A stretch of DNA of 64,000 bases from Colwellia sp. 20A7 (GCF_009832865.1 NZ_CP047130.1:3844001-3908000), one strand, 5' to 3'; shown: positions 8,192-16,522, counted from the first letter of the stretch. Made by a program: numbers and translations. Notes: a model not told the origin generated them from the letters alone.

Positions 8192-8225
8192 GAACCGTAC
8201 GTGCGAATTTCCCCGCATACGGCTC
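8192..8225 (-). ncRNA. Group II intron domain V (catalytic core)
   Basis: 34 nt on the minus strand starting GAGCCGTATGCG and ending CGCACGTACGGTTC. It folds as a hairpin with the AGC catalytic triad near its base and a GAAA tetraloop closed by two G-U pairs. Length and layout match the family exactly, so the ribozyme core appears intact. Confidence 0.9.
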
Positions 8226-8265
8226 AAGCCTTTATAAGTCTATACCTGAATACAGACCAGCGACT

Positions 8266-8598
8266 TTAACCAAGAGATTTCAAGTATTCAGCTGAGACTA
8301 TTCCAAGTGTTATGACACTTGTAACCACCCCATAAATTTGAATTCTCCTCTCCATAGTCCAAACGTTTTTATCTGTCTGTTCTAATGGAAAAGGTTCAAC
8401 TTTATTCTCTAAACAAGACTCACCTTTAGATGTAAGTTTTGCATCAAAAAACTGTAATCCCCCTACTAAAGGTTCAAACCTAGTAGCTTTTATATAACCT
8501 TCATTAACAAGTCTTTCCAAATGCAGAAACTCTACTTGGTTAGACTGTTTAATCGGATTATCTATACCTTTTTTAACTAGTTTTAGTAAATGTACCAT
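8266..8598 (-). CDS. Winged-helix-like protein with C-terminal TM segment, inside the intron
   Basis: A 110-residue protein. Residues ~1-65 look like a winged helix (EFLHLERLVNEGYIKATRF, then QFFDAKLTSKGESCL). A linker is followed by one predicted membrane helix (IYGVVTSVITLGIVSAEYL). I recognise no named family. It lies inside intron domain IV between the RT stop (8713) and domain V (8225), only ~40 bp from domain V, so it travels with the intron. It has its own -35 TTGACG, operator ACTGGTACGACCAGT and a ribosome-binding region nearly identical to those of the 70-residue paralogue at 3564-3776. A membrane-tethered regulator is possible; function is unknown. Confidence 0.65.
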   Translation of the reverse strand: MVHLLKLVKKGIDNPIKQSNQVEFLHLERLVNEGYIKATRFEPLVGGLQFFDAKLTSKGESCLENKVEPFPLEQTDKNVWTMERRIQIYGVVTSVITLGIVSAEYLKSLG

Positions 8599-8641
8599 TG
8601 GAAACCTCTATGTTATAATATTTATAATATGAATAAAAAAC

Positions 8642-8694
8642 AACTGGTCGTACCAGTTGGTACTCATAATATAATAACTTAGTTATTCCGTCAA
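8642..8694 (-). promoter_or_regulatory. Promoter and operator of the intron-borne gene
   Basis: On the minus strand: TTGACG (complement of 8689-8694), 17-bp spacer, TATTAT (-10), then the 17-bp palindrome AACTGGTACGACCAGTT (8642-8658). Sequence and spacing match the block at 3825-3874, showing the two genes share regulation and probably recent ancestry. Confidence 0.68.
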
Positions 8695-8712
8695 ATACAT
8701 GGCCAGTTAAAT

Positions 8713-10374
8713 TCAGTTTTTCCCCACTACATGCAATTGCCGATGACAATTAGGATGCAACAACACTAAGTTACTCATTTCATCACTACCACCTTTTACC
8801 TTTTCAACAATATGGTGAATATTCCATTCTGTTGCCTTAGTAATTGGATGGCGGCACATGGGACAGCGTTGCTGCTGTCTGAGCCAAAGCATTAACAAAA
8901 TTCGTTTACCTTGCATTGAGTCTCTCCAAATTCGCTCTTGGCGCTTTTCAAAGTATTCCTCAAATGCTAAATCATACGGATTTGCCTCTGCTTTCATCTT
9001 AATGTGTCGCTTTATCGGTATATCATTGGTGTACATTAACCTGACAATTCTATCGTCAGGCACAATACCTGAAAACGTCCAGTTTCGTGGCCCCACTGAT
9101 TTAAAGTATTTAGCTTTAATCCAGCGTTTCTGACGATTATTATGCCGTCGTCTGCACCATTGCCACAGAAGTTTCCACACACGATAATCCACGTAATTAA
9201 AAGTTTCCTTCGCCACAATATGACGATGGTAGTTAGCCCAACCCCGAAGAATTGGATTTAACTGACTAATAAGCAATCCTGCTGTAATAGTCTTTTGCCC
9301 TTTAACTATGTCGCGAACCTTCCCAAGCACACTTTTTACGCTTTTACGGCTAGGTTTGATTAACATCTTCCCATTGCTATATTTTCGTAAATTCTGCCCA
9401 AGAAAATCAAACCCATCATTGATATGCGTTATCACCGTTTTCTCTGGTGACAACGTAAGACCACGCTCCGCCATAAAGGCTTCAACAAGTGGCTTAACTT
9501 CATTTTCAAGCAACTCTTTCGAAATGCCTGTGATAATAAAGTCATCCGCATACCTCACATAATTGACCTTAGTCTTGTAGGCGGCTTTCGTGTTTTTCTT
9601 CCCAAAATGGGCGTATAACACGTCTTCCAAACCATCAAGTGCTAAGTTAGCCAACACAGGAGAAATAATCCCCCCTTGTGGTGTACCCGCTTTCGTTGCG
9701 TTTAACTTACCGAATTCAATGAATCCCGATTTCAGCCATTTACTCAGTACTTGTTTATCCAACACTACATTGGCAAGTAACCAGTCATGACTGATGTTAT
9801 CAAAGCAGCCTTTGATATCTCCCTCTAACACCCACTCTGCCGAGCTTTTACGACTTAAATTGACAAAACATTGTTCTATCGCATCAGCCGTAGAGCGCAT
9901 TGGTCGAAAGCCATAGCTATTACGATCTGCGGTTGTTTCCGACACTGGTTCAAGTGCTAACAGGTATAATGCCTGCATAGCCCTATCTAACATGGTCGGT
10001 ATTCCTAAAGGGCGACGTTTACCGTTACTCTTTGGAATGTAAATCCTCCGCAGTGGCTTAGGCTTATACCCTTGCCGTTTTAATCGAAAAATAGCCTGCC
10101 ATTTACAATTTGGCGTACCCCATAACTCCCTATCAACACCAGCAGTCCTTTTGCCTCGATTCTCAGTTACCCGTTTAACCGCTAAACATTTAGCAGCAAA
10201 CGAGCGCACCAACAAACGTTGTAAGGCTTTCACCCTACGCCACTGTTGCTGCTTAGTCGCCTTCGCGATCCGTACTTGTAGCCCTCTCACCTGAAGCTCA
10301 ACTGAATACCAATTAATGGTATGCCAGCTTTGCGCCTGATGGGAGAACGCAGGTACAACAAATACCGTACTCAT
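8713..10374 (-). CDS. ltrA: Group II intron reverse transcriptase/maturase with HNH endonuclease
   Basis: A 553-residue intron-encoded protein. The reverse transcriptase domain has fingers/palm motifs [48 protein letters not shown] and the catalytic YADD box in [11 protein letters not shown] near residue 275. Next come the maturase X domain ([16 protein letters not shown]) and a C-terminal HNH endonuclease (CPMCRHPI...[31 protein letters not shown]). The motif style and HNH resemble the chloroplast-like group of bacterial introns. The protein splices the intron RNA and drives retrohoming. The frame is intact, so the element may be active. ATG 10372-10374 is preceded by CAGGAGAAAAGCAAG, a good ribosome-binding site. 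Confidence 0.93.
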   Translation of the reverse strand: MSTVFVVPAFSHQAQSWHTINWYSVELQVRGLQVRIAKATKQQQWRRVKALQRLLVRSFAAKCLAVKRVTENRGKRTAGVDRELWGTPNCKWQAIFRLKRQGYKPKPLRRIYIPKSNGKRRPLGIPTMLDRAMQALYLLALEPVSETTADRNSYGFRPMRSTADAIEQCFVNLSRKSSAEWVLEGDIKGCFDNISHDWLLANVVLDKQVLSKWLKSGFIEFGKLNATKAGTPQGGIISPVLANLALDGLEDVLYAHFGKKNTKAAYKTKVNYVRYADDFIITGISKELLENEVKPLVEAFMAERGLTLSPEKTVITHINDGFDFLGQNLRKYSNGKMLIKPSRKSVKSVLGKVRDIVKGQKTITAGLLISQLNPILRGWANYHRHIVAKETFNYVDYRVWKLLWQWCRRRHNNRQKRWIKAKYFKSVGPRNWTFSGIVPDDRIVRLMYTNDIPIKRHIKMKAEANPYDLAFEEYFEKRQERIWRDSMQGKRILLMLWLRQQQRCPMCRHPITKATEWNIHHIVEKVKGGSDEMSNLVLLHPNCHRQLHVVGKN

Positions 10375-11508
10375 CTTGCTTTTCTCCTGTTAGTTATAAT
10401 CCAACAAGAACAAGACGTAATTATCCCCTAACGGGAAGAATTATTTCTTGTCCCGTTAGGATCAAATTAAAGACGGCTTTACACGTCTATCTCACGATTA
10501 AAGACCAGTTGGAAGTTAGCACCGTTTCCAGTTAGCGCATTTCGCACCTATCTAAATCATTACAATCTAGCATTTGCTTTTTCCAACCTCCTTTACCCAC
10601 ATATTCAACAGTTCGCCTTGCGACTCCCCTGCTTTAAACATTTAAACTACGAATAAATAAAGCAAATATTTGGGCTTACCGAGTTCCACTAAAGTTACAC
10701 AAACAACTTAGGCTCTGCCTGTCCACCGACGACTGTATGACGACGTATTTCCAGATGTAAAAGAAATAACCAGTCGCGCACCTTTTGGTTTAAGCGTATC
10801 AATAATATTTCGCTTATTGCGGTTGACGGTGTTTATCAGCAGTTCAAATACATTAGCCCTATTGTTTAGCCTAGCTCTCAGCCCGTTTATTATTAACAGA
10901 CTATATTTACTCTCACGAGTTTAAATACTGCTTTCGCAGAGATACATTGTTAGGAAGCTTCGCACAAAACCGTTACCAGTAATGCACTATCCCTAGGCTA
11001 CAACCTGTCGTAAGGTTGGTCTCACTAACATATAAATGAATATGCTGAGACAATAACTTTAATGGCTTACGCCAGTAGGTCTACTTTAATCGAAACTGAA
11101 AACGTTTCTTTCAATAACAATAACGAATCAATACTCCAATGGAGAAACTGATACAAATTGCTTTCAATTTTTGATGCGAAAAATTACATATAAACCGATT
11201 TTCTACTTAGTAAACTGATAAATATCAGTTATTTTACTCTATAGTTCGCTGATAGAAATCGCGATTTACTGATGGTAAAATCAGTTTGGCTTATACTAAA
11301 CTCTTGCTTTTTTGATCGATGACTGAATGTCTCGTTTACAATTGTAAAACACAATTGCACGACCACTTCTAAAAGAAGTGTCCGGCATTTGGTCTTACCC
11401 CCGAATGTCGGAGTCGATTGCTATATTTGCAGGTAGGTGAGCGAATGTGTTAGCATTCGCTTACGGTGTAGCCTGCTAGGTTAGTGACCTACACGACTCT
11501 CGTCGCAC
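10375..11508 (-). ncRNA. Group II intron 5' RNA region (domains I-III)
   Basis: About 1.13 kb without a protein gene, rich in stem-loops: GTGTAG/CTACAC and GCGAATG/CATTCGC just inside the 5' end, CACTTCT/AGAAGTG and CAATTGT/ACAATTG near 11350-11382, CTGCGAAAGCAG near 10935, and CCTAACGGGA/TCCCGTTAGG at 10427-10460. Putative EBS2 (11383-11388) and EBS1 (10754-10759) lie here. The length is roughly twice what this intron type usually needs before the RT gene, and EBS2 and EBS1 are ~630 nt apart, so an insertion in domain I is possible. Confidence 0.6.
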
Positions 11509-11524
11509 TACATCATGCCGCCCA
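11509..11524. repeat. Left att-like copy of the groEL 3' end, split by the intron
   Basis: TACATCATGCCGCCCA, identical to groEL 25347-25362. Adding the T at 8150, on the other side of the intron, restores the 17-bp match including the whole stop codon. It serves both as presumed attL core and as the intron's 5' exon (IBS1 11509-11514, IBS2 11515-11520). Confidence 0.65.
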
Positions 11525-11577
11525 CATGAGCGGTAACCTGCTAATAATAAAGCAAAAATTAAAACATGCAAAATGGG

Positions 11578-11595
11578 ATACCCCGCATTATACCC
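11578..11595. repeat. Left integrase arm-type site
   Basis: ATACCC-cgcatt-ATACCC, the same hexamer pair with 6-bp spacing that occurs twice at the right end near the integrase gene. It lies ~54 bp inside the left repeat. Such repeated short motifs flanking the core are typical arm sites of tyrosine recombinases. Confidence 0.55.
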
Positions 11596-11729
11596 CAAAG
11601 GCAATTAACTATAATTACTAATCGATATTTTGGATCTGAATATTACTTATATTAACAAAAAACAAAGCATTGAAGGCATGATTAATTATTATTCATTCAA
11701 ATGATGAAGCGTGCAGATTTATTTTTTTA

Positions 11730-12401
11730 TTATCGTTTCGTTAATAATAACACCGTTGTATTATCTTCTAAGTCTTTATCCGAAAGCGATTCCATATATT
11801 CTTCCAATGAATTACTAGAAAAATTAAAAATTTGTGAATCATTTTTGAACCTACTCCAGAAACCATCAGAACACATCAATATTGTATTGCCGCTAGTAAA
11901 TTGTGGATAATAAGTTATGTCAATTTCAACATCCTTATTAAGAGTGCAAAGTGATCTTGTAAGGTATCTTCGGTAACCGTTTTGATTAATAGTGTCTCCA
12001 TTACACTTACCTTGTTCCACTAATTCTTGCGCTCTAGAATGATCAACGGTTCTTATTCTACTATCCATGAGGTAAGCTCTAGTATCCCCAATTGTTAATA
12101 GTGAAACTGAGTCTAGATAAGAGGTAACTATCGCAATACTGGCTTTACCTTTACCTAAAGTCTCTTGCTTTATCGCATTTATAACAACATGATTTAATTC
12201 TTCTAGCGTAGTTACACTTTCTAATGATGTAACCTCAGTACTAATATTTTTACATAAACAATCCACAAAATGAGGCTTTTCGTTTACAAATCCATCGATA
12301 AGAATCGAAACAGCCCAATTCTCTCTATTATAAAAACAATATCGATCTAAATTTTCTGCTCTTTGTCCTTGCAAGCTTTTAGAATATGTATTTTCAAACA
12401 T
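11730..12401 (-). CDS. PP2C-family Ser/Thr phosphatase, third gene of the abiE operon
   Basis: A 223-residue protein from ATG 12399-12401, chosen because it overlaps the abiEii stop in ATGTTTGA and follows a G-rich ribosome-binding site; a longer frame inside abiEii is unlikely. PP2C motifs in order: RAENLDRY (cf. R-x-x-N-E-D), SILIDGF (metal-binding Asp-Gly, but the usual GG is missing), LLTIGDTRAYL (cf. GDSRAYL), YLTRSL, ILMCSDGFW and DNTTVLLL. Metal-ligand aspartates are largely kept, so activity is plausible. The domain is slightly short. It is co-transcribed with the AbiEi/AbiEii toxin-antitoxin genes, suggesting that dephosphorylation regulates, triggers or relieves the toxin. That is a hypothesis. 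Confidence 0.78.
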   Translation of the reverse strand: MFENTYSKSLQGQRAENLDRYCFYNRENWAVSILIDGFVNEKPHFVDCLCKNISTEVTSLESVTTLEELNHVVINAIKQETLGKGKASIAIVTSYLDSVSLLTIGDTRAYLMDSRIRTVDHSRAQELVEQGKCNGDTINQNGYRRYLTRSLCTLNKDVEIDITYYPQFTSGNTILMCSDGFWSRFKNDSQIFNFSSNSLEEYMESLSDKDLEDNTTVLLLTKR

Positions 12402-13266
12402 AAGCCCCCCAAGGTAATGACTTGTAAAAATCATTAACTGCTGCGTACGCATCCTCAAAGTTAGGAAGTTCTCCCTCAATTTCATCAGCTAATAAAGGAT
12501 AATCTTCAGAAGAGCGTTTCTTAATATCTTCATCGTCCAATGAATTCATATGGAGCATACCATCTGGCAATCGCTCTTGAGATTTATCAAACAAAAACCT
12601 CAGTATATTCATTTTTTCTTCTTCTGAAGGGGTGTCCGTATTTTTTATAAGATAGTGTAAGTCATAAATATCTTGTCTTCTGCTTCGATTTCTTACTACT
12701 TGTTGATGGATTGAACGAAGTTTTTCAGCAAATAAATCTTCAAAACCGTAAGCCAAAATACCTTCTTCATCATCAATTATTAGGTCATCAATTTTATGCG
12801 TTACTTCATTGAAGCTATAATCTATTTTTACAGTATTTGTACAGTTTTTGGCTTCTAATCTAGAAAGAGCTTTGTCGTTTGACGTATGAGCGTAGCCTAT
12901 TTTAAGCTTTAAAGATGGAAAAGTGGCACTTTCGATATGTTTTTTAGGTTGAACTTTTAAAGATTGAACTAAACATTTTATCCCATAAGGTAGTTCATCA
13001 AATGCTTCAAGAAGTGCATTATTCAATTCTTCTTCAAATTCCACATTGTCAATTTCGCTATACTTTTCCGATGTGGAGAAATCTATATCTTCGGTAAATC
13101 TATCACTATTATATCTAATACCTAATAACATTCCGCCTTTAATTATCATTTTAGGCTTTAGGTACTCACTCTCAGCTATTGCAAATAAAATTGTATGTAC
13201 TGCTTGTCTAAAATGTTTTCGATCTTCTGGGCCAACTTTAACCCACTCTTCAATATTATATTCCAT
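12394..13266 (-). CDS. abiEii: AbiEii/AbiGii-family nucleotidyltransferase toxin
   Basis: A 290-residue protein. The nucleotidyltransferase signature is near residues 40-65: IIKGGMLLGIRYNSDRFTEDIDFS, the GG/S...D-x-D pattern of type IV toxins, with TEDIDF supplying the metal-binding acidic pair. A later conserved block (YGFEDLFAEKLRSIHQQVVRNRSRRQDIYDLHYLI) is the AbiEii K-x-x-A...R-x-K/R-D-x-Y-D-L region. Family members inhibit growth by transferring nucleotides to tRNA or similar acceptors and abort phage infection. The gene follows abiEi with a 15-bp gap and overlaps the PP2C gene by 8 bp, so all three are one unit. Confidence 0.85.
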   Translation of the reverse strand: MEYNIEEWVKVGPEDRKHFRQAVHTILFAIAESEYLKPKMIIKGGMLLGIRYNSDRFTEDIDFSTSEKYSEIDNVEFEEELNNALLEAFDELPYGIKCLVQSLKVQPKKHIESATFPSLKLKIGYAHTSNDKALSRLEAKNCTNTVKIDYSFNEVTHKIDDLIIDDEEGILAYGFEDLFAEKLRSIHQQVVRNRSRRQDIYDLHYLIKNTDTPSEEEKMNILRFLFDKSQERLPDGMLHMNSLDDEDIKKRSSEDYPLLADEIEGELPNFEDAYAAVNDFYKSLPWGAYV

Positions 13267-13281
13267 TATTACTCTTCATTA

Positions 13282-14193
13282 TTACTCTTCATTATTAATT
13301 GATATACACCACGTTTCAGAGAATACAGCCTTATATGGCTTTGATGCAATCAATTTCCTAGAGCCTCCACGAGATACACTTTCTTTCCACTTATCAATGA
13401 GTTTATGTGAAATACCTAATACTTCCTCTAAAATATAACCAGCTCTAGCTTTATCCATCGCATTTCCATTTTTATTTACTGCTTTAGTGATTAAAGGCAA
13501 ATATTCAGAGCCATATTCCTTGTAAACATCTAGTACATGATTAAATCCACCACAAAATTCAGGTTTCTTTAACATATCTAAAAAAGTATCTCCTATTGAA
13601 GGAACTCTTATTCCTCCGCTATCTGATTGTTCTTTAGGCAACTTGAAGTCTCTCTTTTGATGAAAAATAAATTCCTTTCCATCAATTTTGGGTAGCTCTA
13701 CAAGCCTTTTAGGAATCAGCATTTTAAGATCTGTCGCTTCGGGAAATTCTTTTGTTAAGTCACTACTCACTAACGTTTTGAATGCTGCTTGTGAACAGGT
13801 AACAACTTGCATTGTTTTAGGTATACGATCTGTAATTCCATGCCATTCCATAGCATTAAGGTAAGCTATGTAACTACATGGATTAGCGGTACAAACCACT
13901 TGCTGTGCACTTGGGAAGCTTTGGCTTTTTAATGAAAAAACAGGTAATGACTGAATCCTCTGAATAACTCCAAATGATTCCATATCTAATATATTATTTC
14001 TAACTACAAAGTAATCGGGTTCATTTTTAGAAATTTTACCTATTTTAGTGCCGTTATATTCTTTGGTTTTATATATAGCAAACATATATTTTGCTATCTC
14101 ATATTCTGTTATAACAGGCTTTTTATGTTCTTTAATAATGGTAAGCCTAAGTGCTTCTTTTAAAGGAATAGTTTTCAAATATATCACCAACAT
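13282..14193 (-). CDS. abiEi: AbiEi-family antitoxin / transcriptional regulator
   Basis: A 303-residue protein. The N-terminal ~90 residues form a winged-helix-like domain (ITEYEIAKYMFAIYKT..., NNILDMESFGVIQRI). The middle contains the AbiEi signature CTANPCSYIAYLNAMEWHG (residues ~112-130), followed by the antitoxin C-terminal domain. AbiEi proteins neutralise AbiEii and repress their own operon by binding inverted repeats upstream. Here a 37-bp palindrome begins one base beyond the ATG (14191-14193), leaving no Shine-Dalgarno sequence, so the message may be leaderless or the true start may be internal. Three further palindromes lie upstream. Confidence 0.8.
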   Translation of the reverse strand: MLVIYLKTIPLKEALRLTIIKEHKKPVITEYEIAKYMFAIYKTKEYNGTKIGKISKNEPDYFVVRNNILDMESFGVIQRIQSLPVFSLKSQSFPSAQQVVCTANPCSYIAYLNAMEWHGITDRIPKTMQVVTCSQAAFKTLVSSDLTKEFPEATDLKMLIPKRLVELPKIDGKEFIFHQKRDFKLPKEQSDSGGIRVPSIGDTFLDMLKKPEFCGGFNHVLDVYKEYGSEYLPLITKAVNKNGNAMDKARAGYILEEVLGISHKLIDKWKESVSRGGSRKLIASKPYKAVFSETWCISINNEE

Positions 14194-14194
14194 A

Positions 14195-14231
14195 ATTCAC
14201 TGTATAAGTCCTTAGGACTTATACAGTGAAT
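14195..14231. repeat. Palindrome P1 (type A), abutting the abiEi start
   Basis: 37 bp with perfect 18-bp arms around one T; the inner core is TGTATAAGTCC-T-T-A-GGACTTATACA in form. It starts one base upstream of the abiEi ATG, where it could block transcription or translation. The core is shared with P3 (14496-14534). It begins the first of two palindrome cassettes in the gene-free 14194-14770 stretch. Confidence 0.9.
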
Positions 14232-14335
14232 GAATATACAAGTCAAACTTTCAGTAAATTTTATTGATATATATTTTAATAGGAAACTGCTTTGTTATCA
14301 TGGGGTGTAAAGAATTATTTGACAAACACACCCCA

Positions 14336-14376
14336 GAGTACTAAACTTACGTCCTAAGGACGTAAGTTTAGTACTC
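14336..14376. repeat. Palindrome P2 (type B)
   Basis: 41 bp with perfect 20-bp arms (GAGTACTAAACTTACGTCCT and complement) around one A. The inner core AACTTACGTCC/GGACGTAAGTT is shared with P4. The sequence GACAAACACACC lies just to its left, as it does for P4, showing that P1-P2 and P3-P4 are two versions of one cassette. Confidence 0.9.
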
Positions 14377-14495
14377 AACCATAACTTCATTTTTACAGAC
14401 AAAAAGATCCCTCGATTTCTCGTTATCATCAGAGTTTCCCAAATATTATTCAATGTTGTTTTAAAAGATTAATGAAAGATTTTTCATTAAGCCTA

Positions 14496-14534
14496 TATCA
14501 TGTATAAGTCCTAAGGACTTATACATGATATATA
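14496..14534. repeat. Palindrome P3 (type A)
   Basis: 39 bp with perfect 19-bp arms (TATATCATGTATAAGTCCT and complement) around one A. The core is the same as P1, but the outer arms differ while remaining perfectly self-complementary, which suggests selection for the palindrome rather than simple copying. It starts the second cassette. Confidence 0.9.
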
Positions 14535-14610
14535 CAGCATTGTCAAATTTTTGCTTTTACAAATGAGTCAAAAAATCCTTTATAGATAAAGGATTAGACA
14601 AACACACCTA

Positions 14611-14651
14611 ACCATGATAACTTACGTCCTAAGGACGTAAGTTATCATGGT
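14611..14651. repeat. Palindrome P4 (type B)
   Basis: 41 bp with perfect 20-bp arms (ACCATGATAACTTACGTCCT and complement) around one A. The core matches P2. It is preceded by GACAAACACACC, and a hairpin AATCCTTTA/TAAAGGATT lies between P3 and P4. From here to 14770 I see nothing else recognisable apart from AT-rich sequence that could hold the abiE promoter. Confidence 0.9.
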
Positions 14652-14770
14652 GTGGGCGATTTAAATTAGGATGGATTTATATATGCTGCATTATAACTAA
14701 ATTATTTAAAGGTGTTTTCACGGGTACATTCTATAAATTAACTCGACCTTTGCACAATTTTTTGAATCAC

Positions 14771-15247
14771 TTAATTAATTGGTTTATCTATAATTCCAAG
14801 AGCTTCCTCAGGTGACCAGCCTTTTCTCAAACGACTTGCAACAGTATCTTTCTTTTGATTAAACTCTATAGCAGCCTCTGCAATAGAGTTAAAAACAAAC
14901 TTCTTCCCGTTTTGAGTGATTACTATCTTATGGGAGTGAGCTTTTTTAGGTGGGTGAATTCCTAAGGCCTCCTCTACAGTCCAACCATTCTTTATTCTTT
15001 TTGCTGCTATTTTTCTATCTATTCCATAATAGCGGGCGGCATCTGCAATTGACTCAAAGTGATTAACACTCCCTCTTTCATATACTTTTATTGGCGTTCT
15101 ATTTGTTCTATTAAAAATTTCTAACTCAAAGGCTTGCTCTGGAGTTTTTCCGCTATTAAGTCGGCTCATAGCATTTGAATAGCTAACTTGGAAATATTCC
15201 GATGCGGACTTAATAGAATCAAAAGAAATAGGTTGGTCATTTACCAT
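14771..15247 (-). pseudogene. Modular HTH-repeat protein, C-terminal part of a frameshifted gene
   Basis: 158 residues made of three ~45-residue modules of the form K-x-x-V-x-x-x-G-x-x-x-x-F-x-S-I-x-x-A-A ... R-[IL]-x-x-G-W-[ST]-x-E-[EQ]-A-L-G-I. The first module is cut at its start, but reading upstream in the same frame continues KKVTV before MVND, completing it. The preceding gene leaves this frame in an A7 run (plus strand T7 at 15257-15263); one extra A would fuse the two. So this is best seen as the end of one long protein rather than a separate gene. The modules resemble the helix-turn-helix DNA-binding repeats attached to GIY-YIG and HNH homing-type nucleases. Confidence 0.65.
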
Positions 15248-16488
15248 AACGGTGACTTTTTTTCTTTTGTTGATTTAGGTGGAACAATCTCAAGAGCTTG
15301 CTCCATTGTCCAGCCACATTTAATTCTTTGATTGAAAGTTGCAGGTATTACGTTATAAGTTCTGCATAATTCATTTCTAGATGGATATTCAATGCCTTGA
15401 AACACATATTTCCTTCCTCCACTAGAGTAACTTCCGCCCCCAGCGGTAAGGTTATAGCCATTAGGTGCTTCAGTATTTAAGTGTTTAATCCAATATTTTT
15501 CTCTTGCATTAATTCTTGGGTCACCACTTATGCTAGCCTCCAATATTTCAATCATAAAGTTATCCAAACCACATTTCCATATAGCATATGGTAAAGATTC
15601 AATATTAAATTTCTCTCCTCCCTTAGATGATTCAATATGCTGATCCCACCTTTCACTGACTTTTTTAACAGTTTGCCCTACATATTTTTTCCCCGAGGAA
15701 AGATTAGAGACTAAATATATTGTACCGCTGAAATTGTATTCTGATTTTTTTGGGGGAACGTCTAGATTGAGGGCCTGTTCAATGGTAAAGCCGTAATGGT
15801 TGATACGCTTTGAAACAGTGGCCATTTTTACACCGAATGCCTTAGATGCTTTTGTAATACTTTCAAAAATGACTCTTTTTCCATCGACATTTACAGCGAC
15901 TTTTTTACAGTGTTCTCGCACTCCACTTTCAATGCCTAACGCCTGCTCAATTGTCATTTTTAAGCTATGATATCTGTTAGAAAATTTACTGTAGCTTATC
16001 TTGTGTGCTCGACATGCTGCTGAGAGGGAAGGATACATAACTTCCCTCTTATCTATGAGAACCTTGACACTTTTACGTTTTAAAATTTTAGAAGGAGGGG
16101 AGATTAAGCCAAGAGCTTCTTCGATGGTCCATCCATGCTTTATTCTATAGTTATATGTTGGCACTTTGATTTCGAAAGATTCTATTGCATGCTTCTTTGA
16201 GCTGTAAGATCTGGACTCACCATTTATAGTTAATTTAAACTCTAATAAAGGTTTATCAGCTTTTTCTAAGAATTTATTTGTTTTTAATTTCTTCTTTGTT
16301 GAAGATTTTACACCCCTATCCGTTTTATCTATTTTCACACATTGCTTTTTTATTGGGCAGATACCTAATATTTGCTCCAAAGAGTATCCTTTTTTTTTCC
16401 TTTCATAAAAGGTGTTAACTGATATCCCATAGGAAGCGCATGCTAGCCTTATATTATCAAACGTGATTAGTTGATTATCCTTATACAC
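15241..16488 (-). pseudogene. GIY-YIG endonuclease with five HTH-like modules (middle of a frameshifted gene)
   Basis: 415 residues from a GTG that is probably not the true start. Four ~45-residue modules (each ending like GWTIEEALGL or MTIEQALGI) precede a GIY-YIG nuclease domain (GTIYLVSNLSSGKKYVGQT, EKYWIKHLNTEAPNGYNLTAGG, residues ~255-350). A fifth module follows. The family cuts DNA using the GIY and YIG tyrosines; here the motif reads TIY...YVG and the catalytic Arg-containing helix (SERWDQHI) is present. In-frame sequence upstream of the GTG still reads as module (GVKLQ), and the preceding 84-residue fragment ends in ALE just before it. A one-base indel near 16525 therefore splits one gene. 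This is probably a selfish or DNA-targeting nuclease of the island. Confidence 0.7.
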
Positions 16489-16522
16489 TTGAAGCTTAAC
16501 TCCATGACATGGGTGCCTTTCC

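Larger units (their letters stand above)
8151..11508 (-). mobile_element. Group II intron with RT/maturase and a second cargo gene
   Basis: Minus-strand retroelement of ~3.36 kb. The 3' end is firm: a canonical 34-nt domain V (8192-8225) followed by a domain VI-like stem and terminal GAC near 8151. The reverse transcriptase/HNH gene is at 8713-10374. The 5' end is placed at GTGCGACG (complement of 11501-11508). There the 5' exon ends CGGCATGATGTA, whose last six bases (GATGTA) pair with TACATC inside the intron (10754-10759) and whose preceding six (CGGCAT) pair with ATGCCG (11383-11388), the expected IBS1/EBS1 and IBS2/EBS2 order. A rival GTGCG at 10961-10965 gives no such pairings. A small gene with its own promoter sits between the RT gene and domain V. 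The exon is identical to the end of groEL. Confidence 0.8.

Noticed and set aside
10961..10965. Alternative 5' end of the group II intron (GTGCGAAGC)
   Set aside because: Gives a more usual leader length, but the upstream exon has no matching EBS pairings, whereas the end at 11508 has two hexamer matches and a groEL-type exon.
11578..11595. ATACCC repeat as the crossover core of the island
   Set aside because: Left and right copies differ inside the spacer and flanks and occur twice on one side, so they fit arm sites better than a core.
14195..14651. CRISPR-like array
   Set aside because: Four repeated units, but they are palindromes of two alternating types with unequal spacing and no conserved direct repeat or cas gene.
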